The notes below the pieces were generated by a model. It did no database searches. It worked only from the letters and a program-made list of their open reading frames with translations, and was not told the DNA's origin. A DNA stretch of 24,489 bases from a virus, in IMG/VR virus record IMGVR_UViG_3300003886_000077, positions 1-24,489 of that record, one strand, 5' to 3'. The position numbers and the translations under genes are program-made. Shown piece by piece: positions 1-5,591 of the stretch (position 1 is the first letter of the stretch; each line of letters begins with the position of its first letter).

Positions 1-1
1 C

Positions 2-187
2 GACCAGTTGCGCGATATGGCTGATCATCAACGTTTAGCCGTTAGAGCGGCCTACAAATCATGGATAAACAAATTCGAGGTCGATCCCGCGTCTATTGAT
101 ACATTGACGTACACCGATATTCTCGGTGATCCTGACGGTGCTGTTCTGGCCGCTCTTTGGGAGCGACTATCTTTGGAGGATGAATAA
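2..187 (+). CDS. C-terminal fragment of an unidentified early protein
   Basis: The window opens inside a gene; 61 codons remain before TAA. The visible tail is mixed charged and helical and ends in an acidic stretch (WERLSLEDE). I do not recognise the family, and no catalytic motif is visible. Its stop overlaps the next ATG in a TAATG junction, and the Shine-Dalgarno for that gene (GGAGGA, 175-180) lies inside its last codons, so the two are translationally coupled parts of one early operon. The open frame with tight coupling supports it as a real gene end. Confidence 0.7.
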   Translation, partial: DQLRDMADHQRLAVRAAYKSWINKFEVDPASIDTLTYTDILGDPDGAVLAALWERLSLEDE

Positions 188-402
188 TGGTGAACCAGAT
201 CATGAAGCCCCGCATCATAGAACGTGAAGCCAAAATGAGCGGCGTATGGTTCGGGTGCTCTGAATGCGGTGACGAGCTTTACGACATTGGCACTGACGAG
301 GGTGGAAGTCACCTGGAGTGCGGGACGTGCGGTCACGAGTGGTATGAGGGTGAATACATTGATCCTACCGTGGTCGAGAAAGGACAGGATCATGGGGACT
401 GA
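187..402 (+). CDS. Small zinc-ribbon protein, 71 aa
   Basis: Two CxxC knuckles (C24/C27 and C45/C48) separated by 17 residues give a classic zinc ribbon, WFGCSECGDEL and ECGTCGHEW. Outside them the protein is short and acidic, with no enzymatic domain. Start chosen at 187 because GGAGGA lies 6 nt upstream and the start overlaps the previous stop; ATGs at 202 or 235 are possible. Zinc ribbons of this size in phages usually bind nucleic acid or a host enzyme such as RNA polymerase, but no partner can be named here. It is the first of three unrelated Cys-rich microproteins in the first 1.5 kb. Confidence 0.75.
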   Translation: MVNQIMKPRIIEREAKMSGVWFGCSECGDELYDIGTDEGGSHLECGTCGHEWYEGEYIDPTVVEKGQDHGD

Positions 403-595
403 TGTTTGTCCCGTATGCGGGAAAGGCGGGGGCGAGGCGGTTTTGTGCTTTCACTGCAACGGTTGTCCTGGCCATTGTAGATGCGATGGATCGGTGGAGA
501 TAGAGCGACAGGTGACTGGCCCGCCTTTGACGGCAGAGGAATGCGACGAAAGCGCGTATCAGCAGGAGCAAGCAGATGAACGCTCCAGACGGTAA
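392..595 (+). CDS. Cysteine-rich microprotein, 67 aa
   Basis: The first third carries seven cysteines and two histidines (CPVCG at 6-10, then CFHCNGCPGHCRC at 19-31), enough for two zinc sites; the rest is acidic and glutamine-rich. Start chosen at the ATG at 392, which has AAAGGA 7 nt upstream at 379-384; longer versions in this frame would overlap the previous gene heavily. It overlaps the preceding gene by 11 nt, so the operon continues. Function not recognised. The pattern differs from the neighbouring ribbons, so it is not a simple duplicate. Confidence 0.65.
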   Translation: MGTDVCPVCGKGGGEAVLCFHCNGCPGHCRCDGSVEIERQVTGPPLTAEECDESAYQQEQADERSRR

Positions 596-606
596 AGGAC
601 CACGCC

Positions 607-1119
607 ATGAACGAGGAAATTGAAACACCAGTGACCAAACGGCCAATGCTGCACCACTATTCACAGGGTATCGTGACTAAGGTTAAGTCCAGAGACGTTA
701 CCAAGCGAGGGTGCGGAGCATATAAGCCTAACGGTTTCTGGGTTTCTGTGGATGAGAAAGACGAGGATGGTAAGTCATACGGCTGGTCAGACTGGTGCAA
801 GGATGAGGACTTCTTACTGGATCACCTGACAGTACGCCACCGCGTGCACCTTTTTCATGCTGAGCGTCTGCTTTGGATCACCAACGCCAACGACCTGGTT
901 TGGTTCGACAAGACGTTTGGCAAAGATGGTTTGTATGGTCCAGACATCGACTGGCCGCTCTTGGCCGAGCAGTTCGCTGGCATTGTCATTGCACCCTATC
1001 AATGGTCACGGCGTTTTGACCTTCACTGGTATTACGGATGGGACTGCGCCAGTGGTGTTATCTGGGATGCGTCGATTGTTCGACACATTGCCGTAGTTCA
1101 CGACGGACAAGATCAATGA
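607..1119 (+). CDS. Conserved hypothetical protein, 170 aa, two-part
   Basis: Residues 1-60 look beta-rich with aromatic residues (FWVSVDEKD, SDWCKDEDF); the C-terminal half has a distinctive aromatic block (APYQWSRR, WYYGWDCASGVIW). From memory, bacterial and phage hypothetical proteins share the WYYGWDCASG signature and the upstream WC motif, but I know no function for them. A Shine-Dalgarno AAAGGA (594-599) precedes the ATG. The stop overlaps the next start in an ATGA junction. No signal peptide or membrane segment is visible, so it is presumably cytoplasmic. Real gene with high likelihood; role unknown. Confidence 0.75.
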   Translation: MNEEIETPVTKRPMLHHYSQGIVTKVKSRDVTKRGCGAYKPNGFWVSVDEKDEDGKSYGWSDWCKDEDFLLDHLTVRHRVHLFHAERLLWITNANDLVWFDKTFGKDGLYGPDIDWPLLAEQFAGIVIAPYQWSRRFDLHWYYGWDCASGVIWDASIVRHIAVVHDGQDQ

Positions 1120-1286
1120 CTGAGCAGCAACAACATGCCCGGCTTACGCAGGAAATACTAATCCATTCAGCAACGTGGTGGATGACGGACGCCGAAAAGA
1201 CTGCGTTTCTAACCAAGACAATTATCGCGGTTGCCGTTAGCGCCACTGACGCACGACAACAGGAGAGACTCGATGCCGGGAGTTAG
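1116..1286 (+). CDS. Hypothetical small protein, 56 aa
   Basis: The start is the ATG of an ATGA overlap with the previous gene. The product is predicted mostly helical (WWMTDAEKTAFLTK followed by a hydrophobic IIAVAVSA segment), too short and polar to call a membrane protein. It overlaps the next gene by 14 nt, and that gene's AGGAGA ribosome site lies within it. Not recognised. Support comes from the tight packing and coupling rather than similarity. Confidence 0.55.
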   Translation: MTEQQQHARLTQEILIHSATWWMTDAEKTAFLTKTIIAVAVSATDARQQERLDAGS

Positions 1287-1458
1287 ATTTAGCGGCCCAA
1301 ACAACAGCACAACATTTACGACTTGTTGCGGCTGCGCAATCATCGAAGAACGATGCTGCCCGCGTTGTGGCGAGGAAATCACGCCACTATCACCGAGAGC
1401 AAGGTTTGATGCTGCCTATGCACCATACCGACGCGCTGAACAGGAGACGACAAAATGA
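1273..1458 (+). CDS. Zinc-ribbon microprotein, 61 aa
   Basis: Six cysteines arranged as CCGC (18-21) and CCPRC (28-32) form a compact zinc ribbon with a very short inter-knuckle loop; the C-terminal part is basic and helical. The ATG at 1273 is preceded by AGGAGA and overlaps the preceding gene, so it is preferred over earlier in-frame codons. The stop overlaps the next ATG (ATGA). Phage ribbons of this form often act as small transcription or replication accessory factors, but nothing here identifies the partner. Confidence 0.65.
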   Translation: MPGVRFSGPNNSTTFTTCCGCAIIEERCCPRCGEEITPLSPRARFDAAYAPYRRAEQETTK

Positions 1459-1691
1459 ACGTGAAAGAAGCAGCGGCATTAACGCTGGATGAAATAGAGG
1501 GGCAGGTCGTCGCCGAGCGAAGGCCAAGCGGCAAGGGAGTGGAGCATGCTCGATGGATGCTGAACGGCATCCTATCTGGCTACGTCGAACAAGAAAAAGC
1601 GCATCGATGGCTCGGATACGCCCAGGGAATAATTGTCGGCAGTAACGCGGCAACACTGGATGAAATGAAGGCTGCGAACAAGCGCGCCTGA
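1455..1691 (+). CDS. Conserved small phage protein, 78 aa
   Basis: A helical protein with a recognisable signature, GKGVEHARWML followed by EKAHRWLGYAQGII and TLDEMKAANK. I have seen this pattern in small early proteins of many gammaproteobacterial phages, where it is annotated hypothetical. It begins in an ATGA overlap with the zinc-ribbon gene with AGGAGA upstream. It has no cysteine cluster, membrane helix or catalytic motif. Likely expressed early; function unknown. Confidence 0.75.
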   Translation: MNVKEAAALTLDEIEGQVVAERRPSGKGVEHARWMLNGILSGYVEQEKAHRWLGYAQGIIVGSNAATLDEMKAANKRA

Positions 1692-1713
1692 CTACAACTG
1701 ACAGGAGTACGAA

Positions 1714-2610
1714 ATGATTTTATGTATTTACCACGGAAACTGCGCTGACGGATTTGGCTCCGCATGGGCCGTGCGGCACGCGCTAGGCGACAATGTAGAA
1801 TTTCATGCGGGCGTACATCAAGACCCGCCCCCGGATGTTGCTGGGCGTGACGTCGTAATGGTGGATTTCAGCTACAAAGCTGACGTCCTACACGAAATGG
1901 GCCTGAAAGCGACCACCATTCTCATTCTCGACCACCATAAAACTGCGGCTGAGGACCTGTCGAAATACCCGCCGCCACTCGAAGGTGAATACAACCCGAA
2001 TGCAATGTATGACTGGGCGAGAGACTGTAACGCACCGAATGCAATACATGCCCTGTTTGATATGGAGCGTAGCGGTGCTGGCATTACATGGGATTACTTT
2101 CACCCAGGTCAGCCACGTCCTCGGCTGATTGATCATATTGAGGATCGCGACCTTTGGCGATTTGCGCTGCCGGGTACGCGCCAGATTCAAGCGGCCGTCT
2201 TCAGTTATCCATACGACTTCGAAGTGTGGGATAAACTGATGGATTCTTTCGATGAGTTTGGTGGCACTCAACTCTTGCAAGAAGGCTCGGCAATTGAGCG
2301 CAAACACCACAAAGATATCGCCGAACTGGTTAAGGTTGTAACGATCAATATGACCATTGACGGCCATGTTGTGCCGATGGCTAACCTTCCCTACACGCTA
2401 ACCAGCGATGCTGGACACCTACTTTGCGGCAATGACGGTCAGTTCGCTGGCTGTTATTGGGACACGCCAGAGGGTCGTGTATTCAGCCTGAGAAGCCGCA
2501 ATGATGGGGCTGATGTTGGCGAGATTGCCAAGAAATACGGCGGCGGCGGCCACAAACATGCTTCAGGTTTTCGCATTCCATTTGATCAACTCGAACAGTT
2601 CGCTGCTTGA
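1714..2610 (+). CDS. DHH/DHHA1-family phosphoesterase
   Basis: A 298-aa metal-dependent phosphoesterase. D12 in the N-terminal HGNCADGFGS motif, D51 in MVDFSY and the signature DHH at 73-75 (LDHHK) form the two-metal site; the C-terminal GGGGHKHASG (276-285) is the DHHA1 substrate-binding motif. The family includes RecJ, NrnA-type nano-RNases and c-di-AMP/pAp phosphatases. The compact size and lack of extra domains point to an NrnA-like enzyme acting on short oligonucleotides, pAp or cyclic dinucleotides rather than a RecJ exonuclease. The start has AGGAG 7-8 nt upstream. It is cytoplasmic and the largest early gene here, so it may recycle nucleotides or remove signalling dinucleotides. Substrate not decidable from sequence. 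Confidence 0.9.
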   Translation: MILCIYHGNCADGFGSAWAVRHALGDNVEFHAGVHQDPPPDVAGRDVVMVDFSYKADVLHEMGLKATTILILDHHKTAAEDLSKYPPPLEGEYNPNAMYDWARDCNAPNAIHALFDMERSGAGITWDYFHPGQPRPRLIDHIEDRDLWRFALPGTRQIQAAVFSYPYDFEVWDKLMDSFDEFGGTQLLQEGSAIERKHHKDIAELVKVVTINMTIDGHVVPMANLPYTLTSDAGHLLCGNDGQFAGCYWDTPEGRVFSLRSRNDGADVGEIAKKYGGGGHKHASGFRIPFDQLEQFAA

Positions 2611-2636
2611 GTCCTACAACGACAAACGGAGACCTG

Positions 2637-2855
2637 ATGGCTACGAGGATCATGCGAAAGATGCACGACCGGCCCGAACCTGGTCAGAGCATTGTTGTGT
2701 TTACCGACGATGATCGAGAATTGGAATGCACCGCGACCATGATGTGGATTGAAGATTGGGCGGGAATCATGATCTACCACAAACGCAAAGCGATCGACGA
2801 ATCCAAGGCTGTTGGCTGGATGCCTGCCACTGATCCACGAAGACTGAAACCATGA
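2637..2855 (+). CDS. Hypothetical small protein, 72 aa
   Basis: The frame can be opened at a TTG overlapping the DHH gene, but the ATG at 2637 has GGAG (2627-2630) at the right distance and gives a sensible N terminus, so it is chosen. The product is a small mixed alpha/beta protein with an acidic patch (VVFTDDDRELECTATM) and a basic C terminus. It ends in an ATGA overlap with the RusA gene. Not recognised. Its place next to a resolvase suggests an early accessory role. Confidence 0.65.
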   Translation: MATRIMRKMHDRPEPGQSIVVFTDDDRELECTATMMWIEDWAGIMIYHKRKAIDESKAVGWMPATDPRRLKP

Positions 2856-3193
2856 TCGAACTGCCTTGGCCACCGACCGTGAATCACTACTACACGGTAT
2901 CGCGTAATCGAAAAATACTAAGCGCGCGCGGCAGAGCCTACAAAAATGAATGTTACTGGATAATGGTAGAAGCGAAGACCACAAAGCTCACAAGCGGTAA
3001 ATTTGCTATCGAAATTACTTGTTTCCCGCCAGATCGTAGGCGTCGCGATTTGGACAATTTGCTCAAGCCAATCCTCGATAGCCTGACTGACTATGGAGCA
3101 ATTACCGATGACAGCGATATCGATGAGATACGAATACGTCGGGCGAAAATCGAAAAACCTGGATATATTATTGTGGAGGTGAATTGTGTCTAA
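2852..3193 (+). CDS. rusA: RusA-family Holliday junction resolvase
   Basis: A 113-aa protein of the RusA family, which cuts Holliday junctions symmetrically as a dimer with Mg2+. The N terminus LPWPPTVNHYY is the usual RusA opening. The catalytic acidic cluster is visible: D66 and D68 in RRDLDNLLKPILDSL, K72 in the position of the E. coli RusA catalytic lysine, and D86/D87 in GAITDDSDI. Length matches E. coli RusA (120 aa). It starts in an ATGA overlap and is followed by the HTH gene with 8 nt overlap. In lambdoid phages RusA sits in the nin region, just before the late regulator and late promoter, as here. It probably resolves recombination intermediates before packaging. Confidence 0.95.
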   Translation: MIELPWPPTVNHYYTVSRNRKILSARGRAYKNECYWIMVEAKTTKLTSGKFAIEITCFPPDRRRRDLDNLLKPILDSLTDYGAITDDSDIDEIRIRRAKIEKPGYIIVEVNCV

Positions 3194-3398
3194 ACACAAA
3201 CCCGTGCCGCGCGACACAGCAGACGAGATTCGTGAGCTGTCGGCCAAAGGATACGGCCGTAATGCAATTGGCATGATAACGGGCATGAGTTCAGCTACTG
3301 TGCGAAATGTGCTCAATGGCACAGCCAAAGGATTTACTGAGCGGCTAACTGCCCGGCAGATATCGAGTCTCCTAAAAGGGGCATTCGGTCCTGTCTAA
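3186..3398 (+). CDS. Small helix-turn-helix protein, 70 aa
   Basis: Starts with GTG; a strong GGAGGT (3175-3180) lies 5 nt upstream inside rusA. Residues 9-45 (DTADEIRELSAKGYGRNAI, then GMSSATVRNVLNG) form a resolvase/transposase-type helix-turn-helix. The remaining 25 residues are basic and could hold a second helix. There is no ligand or catalytic domain. It is coupled to the Ref-like gene by a TAATG junction. It is the only clear DNA-binding regulator in the window and lies about 600 nt upstream of the gap holding the dyads and candidate late promoter, so it may control the late operon or its own. That link is inference. Confidence 0.8.
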   Translation: MSKHKPVPRDTADEIRELSAKGYGRNAIGMITGMSSATVRNVLNGTAKGFTERLTARQISSLLKGAFGPV

Positions 3399-3838
3399 TG
3401 GTCGGCAAAACCCCAAGAATTCTTAAGAACGAGCGCGCCCGACTGGATAAGATCAAGACGTATTGCGGCTGTCTGCCGTGTTTGCTGCGCGGGCATTTGG
3501 ATGTTCAGGCGACGATTCAGCACGTTACCGATTGCGGCCGTCGTCTCGGCAAGGACTCCGAGCAACACCAGAATACATACGGCTCTTGCATTTGGCATCA
3601 CCTCGGACACCTGCCTAATCACAGCAAACGCTCTGAATACCGGAAGGAACTCGGCCCGGCATTGGCCCATGGGCGACAGCCGTTTGAGCAGGCGTTTGGC
3701 GATGAGGTCAAGATATTGATACCGGTGCAGAATTTTCTCATTGCTAAATTTGACGCAGAGCCGTGGCCTGCGCACAATATCAACCGTAAAGCCGCGAGGC
3801 AAACACAAAGACAATGGATCAGCCTGAATGCCCAATGA
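3398..3838 (+). CDS. Ref-like RecA-dependent HNH nuclease
   Basis: A 146-aa protein resembling phage P1 Ref (recombination enhancement function), an HNH-superfamily nuclease that cuts DNA within RecA-made D-loops. Visible features are a zinc-binding CGCLPC (23-28), QHVTDCGRRLG with H42, and CIWHHLGHLP with H67/H68, the HNH core. The basic N terminus (KTPRILKNERARLDKIK) resembles the DNA-binding tail of P1 Ref. The section ELGPALAHGRQPFEQAFG is also typical of the family. It starts on a TAATG overlap with the HTH gene. Together with RusA it makes a small recombination set. Lambdoid Rap/NinG proteins occupy a similar place and are the main alternative, but the motifs fit Ref better. Confidence 0.85.
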   Translation: MVGKTPRILKNERARLDKIKTYCGCLPCLLRGHLDVQATIQHVTDCGRRLGKDSEQHQNTYGSCIWHHLGHLPNHSKRSEYRKELGPALAHGRQPFEQAFGDEVKILIPVQNFLIAKFDAEPWPAHNINRKAARQTQRQWISLNAQ

Positions 3839-3981
3839 CAGCCAAACGAACTGCAGCCTATCCTCGGTATGCTTTCGTCTGCGGCGTACTTTTGCGAATA
3901 CGGTCTCCACTGGAGGTTGTTGAGTGTCTGGTCGGAAACAGGTGGAAAGACCTAGAGGCCGGGGAGTCTCTGCAATTATAA
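3835..3981 (+). CDS. Last early-operon ORF, 48 aa
   Basis: A short ORF starting in an ATGA overlap with the Ref-like gene and ending just before the regulatory gap. The product has a basic N terminus (TAKRTAAYPRYAF), a hydrophobic centre (VCGVLLRIRSPLEVVECLVG) and a polar end. The spacing of the last part (SPLEVVECLVGNRWKDLEAG) could form a small HTH-like helix pair, but this is weak. Coupled start and position support a real gene. In lambdoid phages the last gene before the late promoter is often the late antiterminator Q; this protein is far shorter than known Q proteins, so that role is only a possibility. Confidence 0.5.
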   Translation: MTAKRTAAYPRYAFVCGVLLRIRSPLEVVECLVGNRWKDLEAGESLQL

Positions 3982-3994
3982 TTTGTCGGACAAA
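3982..3994. promoter_or_regulatory. Perfect dyad TTTGTC-G-GACAAA (operator candidate)
   Basis: A 13-bp perfect inverted repeat with one central base begins immediately after the last early stop codon. It lies in a 178-bp gap ahead of the structural genes, and shares the TCGGACA core, in inverted orientation, with a second dyad 70 bp downstream. Perfect odd-length dyads of this form are typical small-repressor or activator sites. No protein partner is shown. Confidence 0.45.
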
Positions 3995-4056
3995 CTCATA
4001 AATCACAAAATAGTAACTGTAACCTGTTGATAGTTAATGTAATTTTCCTAAAAAGT

Positions 4057-4067
4057 GGACAATGTCC
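4057..4067. promoter_or_regulatory. Perfect dyad GGACA-A-TGTCC (operator candidate)
   Basis: An 11-bp perfect inverted repeat with a single central base; the right arm extends to TGTCCGA (4063-4069), the reverse complement of TCGGACA in the upstream dyad. It lies 10 bp before the candidate -35 of the structural operon, so a bound protein could contact RNA polymerase. Candidate binders are the HTH protein or the 48-aa protein upstream. Confidence 0.45.
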
Positions 4068-4077
4068 GATTTAGTTA

Positions 4078-4108
4078 TTGCTCATCAGCCAGCAAACTGC
4101 GATATGAT
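4078..4108 (+). promoter_or_regulatory. Weak promoter candidate for the structural operon
   Basis: A good -10 match (TATGAT, 4103-4108) lies 19 bp after a TTGCTC (4078-4083). The spacing is longer than the ideal 17 and the -35 is only partial, as for promoters that need an activator. It sits just after the two dyads and 52 bp before the first structural gene start. Evidence is by motif only. Confidence 0.3.
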
Positions 4109-4159
4109 TGCGGAATAGGGTTTTTTATAAAAGGCTGGACCTTTTTCAGGAGTATACGA

Positions 4160-4675
4160 ATGCCTTCTACAAGTTATCAAATAGGCGAATCCGATGTCTC
4201 ATGGCTAAATACCGGAGGCTCTGAGGTTATGACACTCACGTCTCTGGCCTCTGGTGCTGGCCGGCAAGGTGCCCGCCACGACTTCGGCGATATTACCGTT
4301 GCACGGGCATTCCTGTTTGATTGGTGGTTTTACATGCAGTTCGCTACTGCTCCTGTTGTTGGCGAAGTAATATCAATTTATTGGAAGGGCTATCACCGGG
4401 CAGGCGTTCGGGCAATGAACGACGACGGTAACGGTGACGCTGCGCTATCTGCTGAGGACAAACTCCTGAACCTCATCCCTTTAGGCACGCTGATTGTTGA
4501 CGAAGCCAGCGCGACACCCGAATTTGCAGTCGGTAACAAAGGCGATCCGGTTTGGCTTCCGCACCGATATGGAATGCCGGTTATATTTAACAATACGGCC
4601 GATGCCTTTAGTGCAACTGCGTCTGAGCACGGCTTTACCTTGACGCCAATAGCGATCCAGGCTCAAGACACCTAG
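4160..4675 (+). CDS. Putative structural protein, 171 aa
   Basis: First gene of the late block. The frame is open from a GTG at 4055, but AGGAG (4148-4152) 7 nt upstream of the ATG at 4160 and the promoter candidate before it make 4160 the likely start. The product is predicted all-beta, with many alternating hydrophobics, Gly, Thr and Ala, no signal peptide and no catalytic motif. I do not recognise the family with certainty. Its place next to a LamG-like gene suggests a minor virion or decoration protein. It is followed one base later by the GTG of the next gene, so the two are co-translated. Confidence 0.65.
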   Translation: MPSTSYQIGESDVSWLNTGGSEVMTLTSLASGAGRQGARHDFGDITVARAFLFDWWFYMQFATAPVVGEVISIYWKGYHRAGVRAMNDDGNGDAALSAEDKLLNLIPLGTLIVDEASATPEFAVGNKGDPVWLPHRYGMPVIFNNTADAFSATASEHGFTLTPIAIQAQDT

Positions 4676-4676
4676 A

Positions 4677-5588
4677 GTGTCTTTTCTTAAACGCACTTGG
4701 ACCCGCAAGCCGCCTTTCGGGGTAGGCCTTAATCAAGGCCATTGGCTTGCGCCGTTCATCGAGGGTTTCTACATCTTCAATGAGCGGTCCGGCATTCGCC
4801 TGAACGATTTATCCAGACACGCCCGGCATGTCGAGTTCAACGGAGCCGACCCAACGAATGTTGACTGGTTCGATGCCGTCTCCGGTTTGGCGAATTACGA
4901 TGGCCCTCTGACGGATCGCGATGGCGGTATGAGTTCCGCTTCGGCCGGTACTGGCGACGAGTTCGTGCAGGTATCAGGAACGACTTTAGAGATTGACAGC
5001 ACGCGCCCGCACGGCATTCTGTTTCGTGGTGCGGGCGGGTCAGACACTGAATCAATCGGTGTTGTCTGTGCGATTCCGAGAAGCAACAATGCCGAGGCAA
5101 TTCAGATTTTGATGGATAGCGGCAATCGTGGATCATTTGGTTATTCGTCAGGAAACACGACAGATGGCGTCGATGCGATAGACGATGGTGGTGTGTTTAG
5201 CGGTGCGCTACTGACGTACCACGACTATGCCGTAGTGTTCGACGGCAACTCGCCTACAGCGACATCGAGTTATCGATTCATGCACGATAGAGTGCTGCGG
5301 GCGACAAATACCGCTTTCGCTTATGCCGGGCATACGAGCGCCAGTGGTTTCTATATACGCAACAGCACCGGCAGTTTTGACTTTTCCGGCGAGTACAGCT
5401 ACCTGCTGATTGTGCAGGGTATTGCGTTATCGAATGAGCAGGTGGCCGAGATTCAGCGCAATCCGTGGCAGTTATGCGAGCCACGTATTCAGATACTGCC
5501 GACTTTCGTGGCGGCAGCAGGTGGTGGACTTAGTGTTCCGGTAGCAATGAACTCATATAGGCAGCGCAATCAATTCGGTGTAGGCTAA
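4677..5588 (+). CDS. LamG/concanavalin A-like lectin-fold protein
   Basis: A 303-aa protein starting at GTG one base after the previous stop. The body (residues about 20-280) has the strand pattern of a LamG/ConA-like jelly roll: GFYIFNERSG with LNDLSRHARH near the start, repeated beta strands in the middle, and the ending LSNEQVAEIQRNPWQL, which is a well-known closing motif of phage and bacterial LamG-domain proteins. Such domains bind glycans or decorate capsids and fibres. An Ala/Gly-rich linker precedes a short basic tail. It may be a head decoration or accessory fibre; the position before terminase is unusual for a receptor-binding gene of a P22-type phage. Confidence 0.75.
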   Translation: MSFLKRTWTRKPPFGVGLNQGHWLAPFIEGFYIFNERSGIRLNDLSRHARHVEFNGADPTNVDWFDAVSGLANYDGPLTDRDGGMSSASAGTGDEFVQVSGTTLEIDSTRPHGILFRGAGGSDTESIGVVCAIPRSNNAEAIQILMDSGNRGSFGYSSGNTTDGVDAIDDGGVFSGALLTYHDYAVVFDGNSPTATSSYRFMHDRVLRATNTAFAYAGHTSASGFYIRNSTGSFDFSGEYSYLLIVQGIALSNEQVAEIQRNPWQLCEPRIQILPTFVAAAGGGLSVPVAMNSYRQRNQFGVG

Positions 5589-5591
5589 GTT

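Noticed and set aside
1888-2367. 159-aa minus-strand ORF inside the DHH gene
   Set aside because: The plus frame carries the full DHH/DHHA1 motif set; the minus ORF lies entirely inside it.
3395-4006. 203-aa minus-strand ORF opposite the Ref-like gene
   Set aside because: It is a shadow: the plus frame has clear HNH and zinc motifs and operon coupling; the minus frame has no ribosome site and mixed composition.
4055-4159. 35-codon GTG-started extension of the first structural gene
   Set aside because: It would run through the dyad, the promoter candidate and the ribosome site; the ATG at 4160 with AGGAG is the sensible start.
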